Assembly (NCBI RefSeq): GCF_000143415.4 | Contig: NW_003314282.1 | Coordinates: 1,073,374-1,137,373, forward strand | Direction of reading: 5' to 3' | DNA: 64,000 nucleotides | Origin: Selaginella moellendorffii | Lineage: Eukaryota; Streptophyta; Lycopodiopsida; Selaginellales; Selaginellaceae | Shown here: piece after piece, positions 41,661 through 52,854 of the stretch | How the letters are laid out: each line of letters begins with the position of its first letter | Numbering within the stretch: position 1 is the first letter of the stretch | Notes under the pieces: model-generated | What the model was told of the DNA's origin: nothing | What the model saw: the letters and a program-made list of their open reading frames with translations, nothing else | Databases searched by the model: none | Made by a program: the position numbers and the translations under genes

Positions 41661-43147
41661 GTTGTCTTGATGACTATTCCCGCTCCAAGTCACTTGCTTC
41701 GCCACCCTAAACCCAAAACCACTCTCCTAGAAACTCTGAGCTAAATTGGGGATGAAGCTTACCTCGTTGGTTGTTATAGAAGAGAATTTAGAGAACAATC
41801 AAATTCTAGAAGCTGTAGGGGGAGAGGCTCTAGCTCCCCGTGCTACAGCTCCCCCCACTCCAGCTTCAGGTCTGCCCTGATTAAGGCCAAGATCCGTGAG
41901 CTCGGCATCTCCACGGCCTCAACCCCGAGGCGGCCTGCCTCCTCAAGCGACAGTTGGGCCTGGTGCCGTCCTCCAGCCCTAGATGCTCCTCCACTGCAGT
42001 TGCTCCTCACTCCACGAGCAGCACCTCCACACTAGATGCTGCCGCCTTGAACCCACACATCTCCTTATCAAACCCTACAACTCCTCCTTCCTCAAAATCA
42101 GCTGCTCCTCCTTCCTCCATCGAATCCCCAACATGATCTAACCCTAGGGAGCCTACCTTGGTGATGCGGCTCCCCTGCCATCAATGCCTGAGCTCGTGGC
42201 AAGCAAAAAAACTGAAATACCCTAATCAGGGCATTGGAATCTTTAAGGAATCTTGGACATTCCTTTTAAAAATATTTTAAGATTAAAAGAACCCATCTTT
42301 TAAAATCGATTTATTTTTATCTGAATGTTTTAAAACGTGAAAACATTGTGTTAAAGTTAGCACTTTCAATGAAAATGTTTTTAAAAAATATCCTAAATTT
42401 TAATGTAAAGTAATTTACTTTATTTTAAAACATAGTGCAAATGTATTTTTCACTTAAATTTAACACATTTTAAGAATAAAGAGCAAGTGCAAATGCCTCC
42501 AAATTATCTATGTTTAAGAGATGAAATCAAAATATAAAGTTTGCAAGCTTGTCACAAACCACATCAATAGCTGGATCACATTATGTTATAATGGTGATCT
42601 AGAGATTCAGGAGAACCTGCTAAAAAAAGTGTCTTATATTGGGATTGAAAAGTTCATATGGGATGCATATAATTATATCCTTTTTTTAATGCAGGATTTA
42701 ACATTTGACATTATTTCTTGCAGAAGCATAGCAGCCTCTTGAGAGGACAATTTACCTGTCCAGCCAGAACTAACTAGATTTCTCTAGCAAGCTTGTTTCC
42801 CTAGCACTTTGCTTGCTGTAGGTCATCTAGAGGAGTAAACTTCTCTTCAGAGAGAAACCATCTGTAATTTTGGTCAGAATATTCAAATTGTTATGCCGTG
42901 GTGGAGCAGGAAGTCAAACACGTGCTTGAGGATGGCCGGCCAGTTTGAGACTATCAAACTCGAAAGCATGGCACTCAATAGCACGAGCGTGACGGCGCTT
43001 CTGCCGCGTGAAGGCGATATTGCTCGAAAGTGGTGGGACTTGTTCATCGCGTTAGTGGTACTCCCTGTTAGAATCTCTTTCGTGCTTTAGTAAATGGTTG
43101 ACTCTCGTTTTCTTTCCTAGCGATCAATCACAGTGATGCGAAAGATA

Positions 43148-44061
43148 CTAGAGCTTACCTGGGTGCTTCTCCTCGAGCTCCGTCGCCGCGTCTTTGAGCT
43201 TCTGTGCTTTCTCCGCAGCTCGAGAGGCTGCGTCGGCCGCGGCCTTGACGTCGGGTTCTCCACCGGCGTTTGTCTTCGGCTTGGTTGGATCCGCAGCGCT
43301 GTCAATGACGGTGCCGATGTCCGAACGCATAGAGTCCGTTGTGCCTTTTACCTATGCTTCCAACAGTTGAAACTTAAAATGCTTGGAAGGTTGGAGCAAA
43401 GCAAATGAGCGTGCTCACCTTGTCCCTGAGTTCTTCTCTTCGGTCTTCTGGGATCGACTCGTCCTCGATAACTTCTTCCACTTTCTCTAGTCCTTCTGCA
43501 ATGCCGCTCACTGTTAGTGCTGCGTCGTCTAATTGATCCGTGCAGTAGTGCACAATAGCATGTAACAGTAAGAAACCAACGTTAATACCTTCCACTATTT
43601 CCATAATCTGTTGCTCCTTTTTTATAAATCCCAGGATGAGGGCTGGAAGTCTTATCAGAAAAGCCAACACATCCAAGCTGCAGAATTGGTTAAATAAAAG
43701 AGCACACAAAATGACAATTCTCACATATTCGAGGAGAAAAAGGACTTCGAAACTGGGCCATCTGGATCGTTACTGTTTCGTCACAATTCACGAGAATTTG
43801 TTTTCGCAGAGGAAAAGATCCGAAAGCTTACCTCGCTCTGGCGATGATATTGGAGCGCCTTGCGGAGGAGAAGCGAAAGATTTGTTCCGCCGGGAAGGAT
43901 GAGTAGAGCTTCAGAGCCAAATCCTGTTGCCTTCTCGTAGAAATTCTGGATCCCGCACTCGCGCTCAAGTGATTGTTGATTGATAGAACCTGGTAGCCGC
44001 GTCGTTCTGCCAGAGGATTGAAACGTAGTCCTGGAAAAGCGATATCAGAAGCCGTAGCCAT
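43148..44061 (-). CDS. Plastid-targeted membrane protein, copy 2
   Basis: Exons 43832-44061, 43589-43761, 43419-43528 and 43148-43351 (minus) give 238 residues, aligned with copy 1 along the length. The acceptor used by copy 1 for exon 3 (CACAG) is CACGG here. The next AG (ATTAG, nine bases on) keeps the frame, and the model uses it at the cost of three codons. Other differences are in-frame (one codon missing in the transit peptide) or substitutions concentrated in the helical part (EGLEKVEEVIEDESIPE). The transit peptide and the hydrophobic segment are kept. Probably functional, though transcript evidence for the shifted acceptor is needed. Confidence 0.6.
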
Positions 44062-44390
44062 TCTTGAATCCAGATCCAAGCTGCTCGATCTCCGTTTAAG
44101 AAGCCCTCGAATCGAAACTTCAAAGTCAGCACTTTCCGAAGCCACCTAATACAATCGAGACTTGGTAAAACGTGAGCAAAAGAAACAACAAAGAGTGGAC
44201 TAAACGACGGCTTGTTTTACGCCGTATACACCTGTTCCAATTCACGCGCAGTGTCAATATCCTATCAACCAAAACAGAAAAGCGTTAAAGAAACGAAAAC
44301 AAGTGAAAACTTACGTACAAGTCAGAGCCATCGCGAAGCATTCCTCCGCAAGAGCATTTCATTTTTTTAGCTATTTTCCTGAGATCTCCA

Positions 44391-45475
44391 GGAACTCGTC
44401 AAACTCCTTGACATGAACATCACAGCAGGCCCACTAGCAAGAAAAAAACTAGAAAAAGAACACGTCATACGATTTAGAATGGATAGCCTAGATAAACTGA
44501 AGAGAAGCTTACTCCTCTCGACCTGTCGTGAAAAACAGCTATCATCCTGCAAGCAGTTTCATGGTTCTCTCGCTCGGTGAATGCCTTTCCGCAGCCTTTA
44601 TTCCTGCACGTCCGCTTTGCATCCAAGTCAATCACGTTGGGGAGGGCCGCCGGGGCTGCTTGCACCGATGATTGCGAAGCTTCTTTCGCAGCTGGTTTTT
44701 AATCGTTGAGTTGCGATATCTTTGAGCCTGCGAAGAACAGATATTTTAATCTTAAGTTACGAGCATAAAGGAAAAGTAAAGAGAGAAAAAAGATCAAAGC
44801 CATCTTCCGTGCGTGCGAATGAGCAAGACAAATGACAAAAGGTTTAAGGTTTGGTTACCGTGATCTGAACAGTAGAAACCTTGTTTGCATCTCAAGCAAT
44901 TGGTGTTGCTGACGTGTCTCCCTGTGGTAAAGTTTTGCTTGGCTTGGGAGCTGGTTTTGGTTTCTCTGATGTGTGCTTTTCGTGCGTACAGCTGATGGAA
45001 CAAGGAGAAAATTTAGCCTCCAAAAAAAAAGAACAGCAAAAAAACAATGAACGAGAAAATGACCGCATAAGAAAACAAAAAAGAAGAAAAGCAAACACAA
45101 AAGAAGAAGGAAGAAGCAGGAGAAGGAAGTAGACGTACCCTGGAATGCTTAAGAACAAGCTAAAATCGTGACTCTGCTGTTTGCAGCAGCTCCATTGTTT
45201 CCCACCGTCGTGAAACAGGGGCTGAAATCACCACAGCAATCCCAAACTGAAGAAATCAAGCACAGATTTGACAACACATACCGGCTGCTCGAAAAAATCC
45301 AGTTCCAGTTCTAATTTCATGCACAAGATCAAAATTGGAGGCAAAAATCTGTGAAAACGCGGGAAGAAAACCACAAACTTACGCCGGGATGGCAGCAGAA
45401 AGCGTTCTCATCGTCGTTTTGATCGGGAGAGAAGAGCGCGTCGCATCCAATCCGCTGGCATTGGGCCTTCCCCAT
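44391..45475 (-). pseudogene. RAR1 pseudogene, unit 2
   Basis: All five exons are recognisable, with clear damage. Exon 1 reads NAFCCHPG where copy 1 has KACCYHPG. Exon 3 carries two extra bases (GACGTGTC for GGCGTC), shifting the frame. Exon 4 begins ISQLND followed by TAA. In CHORD-II the YHPGP segment is replaced by a short stretch that looks like a local inversion (GGATGATA against TATCATCC). Exon 5 loses its last third with the terminal Cys/His ligands. No functional co-chaperone can be made. Confidence 0.92.
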
Positions 45476-45553
45476 CGCTCCTGCTCCTACACACAAGCCC
45501 TAAAAATAATTAACGTTACAAGTTTGGCTTACACTTTCACATTCTATCAGCAA

Positions 45554-45823
45554 AGACTGACATAATGCGCCAAATTTCGGTTCTGGTGTCGGTTTGATGA
45601 AACGTGTATGTATTATTCCCCAATGCCCCTTAGGGGCTAAAACAACAGCGAGAACGCACTCTCTAGCGAGACTACGAGCATGGATGCTCAGCGTTGCTCA
45701 TGGGCCATCCACCTCCCAAGTGACTCCACCACGAAACTAGAAGCCACAAACCGCCACAGAGCCCTCCACCACCAACCTGCCTTCGGTGCCAAGACGAAAG
45801 GGCATCGGTTCAAATCCCACTGT
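45554..45823 (+). pseudogene. tRNA-Leu remnant split by a 207-bp insertion, unit 2
   Basis: The 5' part ends at GGTTCTGGT (45587). The 3' part resumes at CGAAAGGGCATCGGTTC (45795). The insert between them (45588-45794) has no counterpart in units 1 or 4 and contains a GCCCCTTAGGGGC palindrome near 45625. Its nature is unknown. Confidence 0.8.
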
Positions 45824-45837
45824 CCCACGGCTTTTTT

Positions 45838-46490
45838 TATGGTTTTTGCTTCTCTATGGCTGTCTCTCCAGATGCCAATGGGAGTTTTCAAGTCCTTTGC
45901 GATTCATTCCAAGGTCATTGTTCTGAAATTTACAAGATGGTAGTGACCAGCCAAGCAGCGAGCCAGCATCGATAGAGCTCGAATTTTGGGGGCTAATAGC
46001 ATCAAAACTCCAGCAATTTCCAAAGCTTTTTTCTTTGTGCCCGATGGCAATGGGGATGTGAGTGTCAAGAGCGGTGAGAAGGTGCTCAGGAAAAGAACAA
46101 GCTCAAGCTCTACAGATTTTATGTGAGCTTATGAACAAAGTCAAGGGTGAAATTTGAATTTTTTTTTCTTACTGAAGAGCAAGCTGATGAATTGTGGAAG
46201 AGGGGGTGGCAGCTGTGGAAATTGTATTGTGGAGATTTTAGAATGACAAGAGTTGCTCAGTCAAGCCAACTAGTGCTGAAAAGAAATAAACAGGTAAAAA
46301 AGAATTCAAAGCAGACAAGATGAATAATGTATTACTTAAAATTTTCATAAACCTTGTACTTTGGAGGCTAGCTTGTCAAACAATTGTCAAAGATAAGTCT
46401 GATGCTGGCAAGGTAAGAAAGTATCTTTTTGCCAAGTCAATTTGATCTTTTGTTTTTCTTTTTTCTTTTCTACACATGGTTGTTCAGAGA
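45838..46490 (+). pseudogene. Ferredoxin-like (PnsB3-type) pseudogene, unit 2
   Basis: Shares the transit-peptide frameshift and the ILE(stop)QEL stop with the unit-1 pseudogene, so both defects predate the split of units 1 and 2. It has further private deletions (the helix before the third exon is shortened near 46090) and keeps recognisable last-exon sequence near 46480. Confidence 0.85.
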
Positions 46491-46806
46491 TTACCATAGA
46501 AGAAAAAATCTTTCTATACCTGCACATAAATTAATTATTAACTCCAATGTTTTTTCAAAAGTTCTCTTTTACTTTGTATTTGGTAGTAGCAAGAGTGAAA
46601 GGTTTTCCTTCTAATGAGCTTGCTAGAACAACTCTATAATCTGTAAGTCAGTAATGTGAAAATTAAAGAAGTTTGAGAGAAAAAACATACATTAATTAGC
46701 ATTTTGTTGATCATCATGAAGTTGACTCCCCAACTCTATAGTCAACAAAATGTGATCTTCCCAAGTCTCAATAAGTCAATTCTGATATATGATATAAAAT
46801 ATATAG

Positions 46807-46854
46807 TAAAACCATTTACAATAAATGTTTTTTGATAGATATATATTGTAAATG
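46807..46854. mobile_element. 48-bp inverted-repeat remnant at the Harbinger site, unit 2
   Basis: CATTTACAATA and its exact complement TATTGTAAATG flank 20 bases. The flanks (TATATAG on the left, TTATCTAT on the right) are those that border the 4.2-kb Harbinger element in unit 1. It may be a collapsed internal-deletion derivative of that element. Confidence 0.6.
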
Positions 46855-47506
46855 TTATCTATATTCAAGAGACGAAATCAAAATATAAAGTTTGCAAGCT
46901 TATCACGAACCACATCAATAGCTGGATCACATTATGTTATAATGGTGATCTAGAGATTCAGGGTAGAACCTGGTAAAAAAAATGTCTTATATTGGGATTG
47001 AAAAGTGGGATGTTAATGCAGGATTTAACATTTGACATTATTTCTTGCAGAAGCATAGCAACCTCTTGAGAGGACAATTTACCTGTCCAGCCAGAAATAA
47101 CTAGATTTCTCTAGCAAGCTTGTGTCCCTAGCACTTTGCTTGCTGCACTAGGTATAAAGAGTACATCTAGAGGAGTAAGCTTCTCTTCAGTTCGTCTAGT
47201 CTATCCAGTAAGAGGAGAAACCATCTGTAATTTTGGTCAGAATATTCAAATTGTTATGCTGTGGTGGAGCAGGAAGTCAAACACGTGCTTGAGGATGGCC
47301 GGCCAGTTTGAGACTATCAAACTCGAAAGCATGGCACTCAATAGCACGAGCGTGACGGCATTTCTGCCGCGTCAAGACGATATTGCTCGAAAGTGGTGGG
47401 ACTTGTTCATCGCGTTAGTGGTACTCCCTGTTAGAATCTCTTTCGTGCCTTAGTAAATGGTTGAATCTCGTTTTCTTTCCGATCAATCACAGTGATGCGA
47501 AAGATA

Positions 47507-48440
47507 CTAGAGCTTACCTGTGTGCTTCTCCTCGAGCTCCATCGCCGCGTCTTTGAGCTTCTGTGCTTCCTCCGCAGCTCGAGAGGTTATGTCGGCTGCA
47601 GCCTTGAGCTTCTGTGCTTCCTCCGCAGCTCGAGAGGTTATGTCGGCTGCAGCCTTGACGTCCGGTTCGATGACGGTGCCGATGTCCGAACGCATAGAGT
47701 CCGTTGTGGCTTTTACCTATGCTTCCAACAGTTGAAACTTAAAATGCTTGGAAGGTTGGAGCAAAGCAAATGAGCGTGCTCACCTTGTCCCTGAGTTTTT
47801 CTCTTGTTGCGTCTTCTGGGATCGACTCGGCCACTTCCTCGAAAAATTCTTCCACTTTCTCTGTTACTTCTGCAATGCCGCTCACTGTTAGTGCTGCGTC
47901 GTCTAATTGATCCGTGCAGTAGTGCACAATAGCATGTAACAATAAGAAAGCAACGTTAATACCTTCCACTTTATGGATAATCTGTCGCTCCTTTTCTATA
48001 ATTCCCAGGATGAGGGCCGGAATTCTTATCAGAAAAGCCGACACATCCGATCTGCAGAATTGGTTAAATAAAAGAGACACAAAATGACAATTCTCACATA
48101 TTCAAGGAGAAAAAGGACTTCGAAACTGGGCCATCTGTATCGTTACTGTTTCGTCACAATTCACGAGAATTTGTTTTCGTAGTGGAAAGATCCGAAAGCT
48201 TACCTCGATCTGGCGATGATATTGGAGCGCCTTGCGGAAGAGAAGCGAATGATTTGTTCCGCCGGGAAGGATGAGTAGAGCTTCAGAGCAACCAAATCCT
48301 GTTGCCTTCTCGTAGAAATTCTGGATCCCGTACTCGCGCTCAAGTGATTGTTGATTGATAGAACCTGGTAGCCGCGTCGTTCTGCCAGAGGATTGAAATG
48401 CAATCCTGGAAAAGCGATATCAGAAACCGTCCATTCTTGA
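47507..48440 (-). pseudogene. Plastid membrane protein, copy 3, disrupted start
   Basis: Exons align with copies 1 and 2. Two bases are missing directly after the ATG (ATGGACGG against ATGGCTACGG), so the usual start leads to a stop at codon 5. An upstream ATG at 48505 restores the frame without a transit-like start. The last exon has lost the Pro/Lys linker and gained a 51-bp tandem duplication (17 residues, AAADITSRAAEEAQKLK). The exon-3 acceptor is CACGG, as in copy 2. Probably non-functional, or with changed targeting if the upstream start is used. Confidence 0.75.
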
Positions 48441-48599
48441 ATCCAGATCCAAGCAGTGCGATCTCCCTTTAAGAAGCCCTCGAATCGAAACTTCAAAGTC
48501 AGCACTTTCCTAAGCTTCCTAACACAATCGAGACTTGGTAAAACGTGAGTAAAAGAAACAACAAAGAGTGGTTTGTTTTACGTCGCGGATCTGCGGGAT

Positions 48600-48655
48600 C
48601 TTCAGGAACTCGTCAAACTCCTTCACATGAACATTACAGCAGGCCCACTAGCAAG
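48600..48655 (-). pseudogene. RAR1 exon-5 fragment, unit 3
   Basis: It encodes the CDVHVKEFDEFL core with a TGT-to-TGT conserved pair but ends before the IPPC segment. It marks the right breakpoint of unit 3. Confidence 0.8.
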
Positions 48656-48660
48656 AAAAA

Positions 48661-49800
48661 AACTCTTAGGGAGCTATCTGTGTGAACTTGGCCAGCCTTG
48701 TCCAAGGCGTGGACATATTTAGAGATCCTGGGCATTCTCAGTGTCTTTCACCTGCTGTTCTGCCATCTTAGCAACATTGCAAAGATGAAAATGTGAAGTT
48801 TCCGCACATTTCTTCACCATTTCCATGGCACAAACCCAATTTGCTATGGGAGCTTTCCAACTTGATCGTAATGCAAATTAAGCTAAGCAGTGCTAGTACA
48901 ATGTTAATCCAATGCTGCAATTTAGTGGAAGTCAAGAAGATCTTCAAGAGGATGGAGACGTGTAATTGAGCCAAATCTATGAAGGTGTTTAATCAAATGT
49001 TTCTAAATAGTTTAGATGTTTAATTGAAGATCATAAATTACATGAATATAAATTATATTTTACATTTTATTTTGGACGGAAGCTAAGAACTATAATTCTC
49101 ATGAGAGCCCCACCCAATTGAAAAAAGTGGTACACTTTTATTTATAGATTTTTTCTTTTTATATTTGAACTTTTATGAATTATTTCTTAAGTCATTCTCT
49201 TTAATTGTTTACACAAATTTTTTAACACTTCCCCACTCTAACTTTTAACTCCTGAATATTTATATCATTATCATTGGGTATAGCTTTTTGTAGTCATATT
49301 AGTTAGCACTTTCGGCTTTCAGTCTCAGTTTAGAACTTAATTTTGGACTTAATTTTGAATTCTTTATTTTGGATTTAGTTTCAGATTTGATTTTAAATTT
49401 GATTTTGGACCCAATCTTGGATTTGATTTCAGACTTAGTCTTGGATTCAATTTTTTATATTTCCATGTGTCACAACACTACTCACATGTTAATCATTTTT
49501 TTGCCCCTTTTGTTTATCAATCACTATGTACAATCAATCATCCAACCTTTAAAAAGGATGCATTTACTAAATTCAAAGTTGATGTAGGCTTGTCCATATC
49601 CTCAGTGATTTATGGTAACTTTGTCAAATCATGTAGCCCTCATGCCAATTAATTCATTAGACTTCCACTCTATATGGCACATCTTCAGCTTTAGTTTATT
49701 TTGGAACTTAGGGATTATGCACTGAAAAATAAAGCAAACATGATGGTCATGCTTTTCTTGAGTTTCAGCTTATCGAAAGGAGTAAGCTTCTCTTTAATTT
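48661..49800. other. AT-rich intergenic stretch
   Basis: No gene is recognisable. A short minus-strand reading (about 48700-48860) with AMEMVKKCAETSHFH looks protein-like but lacks support. Confidence 0.5.
49325..49455. repeat. Degenerate 11-13 bp tandem repeat
   Basis: Units of the type TTTTGGACTTAA/TTGATTTTGGA repeat about ten times with drift. Translation gives a DL-I-L periodic peptide, which reflects the repeat and not a protein. Confidence 0.7.
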
Positions 49801-52210
49801 GTCTAATTTATCCGTTCTTTTTCTAGCAACACGCTCAGTATCTCCGCTGGACCATCAGCATGAACTTGTCATACTCAGCACACCAACAGGTACTTCCTGA
49901 AATCGAGCAACATTCCACAGCAAGCACGTCTTGAGATCGTTAAGCAGAGCAGACCTGACTTCTGAGTCTTGATTCCTGAGCTTTTGGCTGCTACATTCAT
50001 CCAGATGAGACTTCTCTGGAAGTCTTTGAAAGCCTCGGCCAGCGGGGGGCGTGTACAAGTTCACGGACAAGGAGCGCACAAAGATGCTTCTTGTTGATCA
50101 AGACGAGCTTCAAAATTACTACAGTGTGCCCGAGTTCCCCAAGGTGAGATCCAGGTGGATCTTAGGGCGCTTTAGACGTCAAGAAGCTTCCAAACCTTCA
50201 AAAAGCTGGAGTTCAGAATGCCGTATGGACGACTGATGTTGGCGATCATCAATTTCGTATAGTGCTAGATGGAAGATCTTCTCCATGTGGAAAAGCTTTT
50301 CTGTGTAGCGCTGCTGCCTTGACTTTGGAGCCGCTTCGTCTTTGCAGCTCTTCTTCGCCTCACTATCCTCGTCACTGATGTTGGAGGCTTCGGCAATGAT
50401 CTGGTCCTCGTCTTTGCTCTTGACATATTCCTTTATTCCACAAGCTTGCAAATCCTTCCCGGGACCAGGAGATCAGCATAGGCAACAGTATCACAGCATG
50501 GCATCTCATCATACTTCGAGAAAGTGATTTGGAAGAAAAGGTGAACGGGTGCTTACGATCCAAACGTGATTAAGCTGAACTCATACCTGGAGATGTTCTT
50601 AAAGGCGCTGGCCCTGGCATCAAAGCCTGACTTGACTTCCCAGGAGCAAGATCACAATGAAAGCAGCACTCAACCTCTTCTCGCCTTGAGCAGCTACACC
50701 GACGACCAAGGCCGCCGCGACTTGAGGCTCTACGTTGGTTTCGGCTATCGAATTGCCCCTTTACTTCAATCATGCCCTGCATGCTTGCTGAGACGTCAAT
50801 CGTGGTTGACGCTTAAACTTTACATGCTGCCTGAAAAGAAGAAAGTGAGCAGTACTCAATCTTACTGCATACAAGGTCATAAGCACTCGTTGGCAAAAGA
50901 AATCAGCCGAGCACCTAGTCTTTCGTAGGATCTCAAGCGAGTGACAAAGAACTCTACGTTGAAAACGCAAACAATAAACAATAAGAGGCTGACCAGGGAC
51001 AAAGAAAATGAGAGAGTGACTTACAAAACCAATTCCAGAGATCAGTTGATGTAGCAAAGGCAGTCCGATGCAAATCCTTCCCCGGACCAGAAGATTAGCA
51101 TCATCCAAACGTAGGCAATTGAAGCCACGGCCGTCTTGGCCGTTTGTGTAGCTGCTAGTAGCGAGAAGAGATCATACACTGCTTACTTTGTGATGTCTGT
51201 TACCTAGGACGCAAACTTCTCCCCTTGCTCCTGAAAAGTCAAGCTCTCAAGAACTTTGACATCCAGCCCCTTTGAGAACTTCTCCAAGTGTGAGTTCAGC
51301 TCGCTCACGTTTGGATCGTGAACACTCGTTTGCCTTCTCATACTCTAGTGTCCATTTCCGCTTTATCCTCGTGCCATTGTACAGTGAGAAGACTAAAGGA
51401 AAGGAAAGAAGGAACAAGAGAAACTTACATTGCAGTCAAAGTGTGACTTTTCCACCAGAGAGCTCCCATTAATGTGTAGAACCAGCTTCTCGCTTCTCTT
51501 TGGTTCGTCCATTGGCAACGAGTAGCCAGAAAATAAAATCCCTGCGTCCCTGGGAGACATTTAAATAAAATTTGGTCACTCACGAAGTTCGTCAAGCTTA
51601 CTCTTTCAGTCGGGTCACAGTCCCACTTCCTTGTCGTGGGGTAGAAGACCATGGTCTTCCTTCACACGTTAAAAGCCTGAAAGAAGAAAGTGAGCCAGTA
51701 GTAATCCACTCAATCGTACCGCTTCATATAAATACTGCTGGTCGGTAAAAGAAATCAGATGATGAGGAGGTCGAAAATCCAGTGCCAGTCGGATCGGTGG
51801 CAGTGCTAGCCACGAGCACGCTCAGATTTTTCCATTTCCTTGCAAAGTGGATGTTTACCAAATCTTCGTGGTCACAGCTCGCGCAATGGGTCTCGACTTT
51901 CACTGCTGCCCTCTACGGGATCTCTGCGTCTGATCATGAGCTCCATAGCCAAGGTGATTAAAGTTAGTGGATCTCTCTTTCTTTACGGCACAGCGGCAGA
52001 AGCCTCCCCGATTTTCGCACAAGAGTTTGCCCGGGATGTGCACGGAGCTTTCACAGCGTTGGTCTACACTTACAGGGCGTTCCTTTTGCGGAGAGGACTG
52101 CTTTCGTTTCACCACTGCTCAGGACCATGCTATCCCGAGTTTTGGAGGTATGTCTGTTCGTGGAGGTCGGCTTTACCATCCTTATCTTTTTGAGTCCCTT
52201 CTGTAATAGA
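49800..52210. pseudogene. Unresolved gene-like region with direct and inverted duplicates
   Basis: G+C content rises and protein-like stretches appear on both strands: plus YKFTDKERTKMLLVDQDELQ (near 50050), minus SKDEDQIIAEASNISDEDSE (near 50380) and minus GYSLPMDEPKRSEKLVLHI (near 51500). The block ACGATCCAAACGTGA lies in plus orientation at about 50560 and inverted at about 51320. GCAAATCCTTCC with GGACCAG recurs directly at 50448 and 51064. I do not recognise the family. It looks like a rearranged cluster of related gene fragments. No single model can be supported. Confidence 0.4.
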
Positions 52211-52850
52211 CCCTCCTGCAATACAGAAACATATCTAAGTATGAATGAGTGGAGATTTGTCGAAAATAAGCACCTTCTCACCGCTTATGTGGGTCTTCTA
52301 TAGCTTGTTTGAAGAGCATCACATAACAAATACAAATCTATAAGAAAGAGTCCTTTAAAGGGATCATCTTTGTCGGCTTGATTATTACTATCACATTTTC
52401 TGATGTATTGATTATAAACAACATGAAAATCAGGGAAGGTGGTATATGGACTTCAGGTGATATTGCAAAACTTCCTAGACTCTTTGAAGTTGAAACTCTT
52501 TTTGAATTGATTTTTCCAGTTTTACCAACTTGCTTCATCTAAACTTTTAGGGCTATCTAGATTTGATAAAGTTATAGCCTTATGGTTATGTGTAAGATAG
52601 TTATAAAGGGCAAAGGTAAGGTAATCTCAGAGTAATATTTATGAGAATAGTTATTATCCAAAGGTATATTCAAATGAGTTAACATTATAACTATATAAGA
52701 ATAATCCTATGACTCTAAGAGTCCCTTTTTTTCACATGATCAATTATAGTTATTACCATAACTACATTAAAGCCAATTTTTTAAATTTATGTTTTGCATC
52801 TTCATTTATTTAAGGAAAATCTTTTATAGTTCCTAAGTGTAGCACATAGT
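52211..52850. other. AT-rich intergenic stretch
   Basis: No coding, RNA or repeat structure is recognised. Confidence 0.5.
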
Positions 52851-52854
52851 TTTC

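Larger units (their letters stand above)
38299..42503 (-). mobile_element. PIF/Harbinger DNA transposon, two ORFs, nested TRIM
   Basis: Imperfect terminal inverted repeats (left TGGAGCCATTTGCACCTGCG, right complement TGGAGGCATTTGCACTTGC) and a TTA on each side fit the 3-bp TTA/TAA target of this superfamily. On the minus strand come first a Myb/trihelix-like ORF and then a DDE transposase, the classic PIF/Harbinger pair. A 0.6-kb retroelement sits within the transposase. The element interrupts the spacer to the right of the unit-1 ferredoxin pseudogene. The matching place in unit 2 holds a 48-bp inverted-repeat remnant. Confidence 0.88.
42850..47130. repeat. Segmental duplication unit 2
   Basis: Full-length copy of the four-gene block (plastid gene, RAR1, tRNA, ferredoxin-like) with its right-hand spacer. 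It lies directly to the right of unit 1 plus its Harbinger element, so the units are in tandem. Only the plastid gene remains open here. Confidence 0.92.
47200..48660. repeat. Segmental duplication unit 3 (partial)
   Basis: Contains the plastid gene copy and only the fifth exon of RAR1 (about 48600-48655), after which homology stops. The right end of the tandem array is therefore truncated. Confidence 0.88.

Noticed and set aside
49369-49587. ORF with periodic DL-I-L residues
   Set aside because: The periodicity is that of the 11-13 bp DNA tandem repeat and not of a protein repeat.
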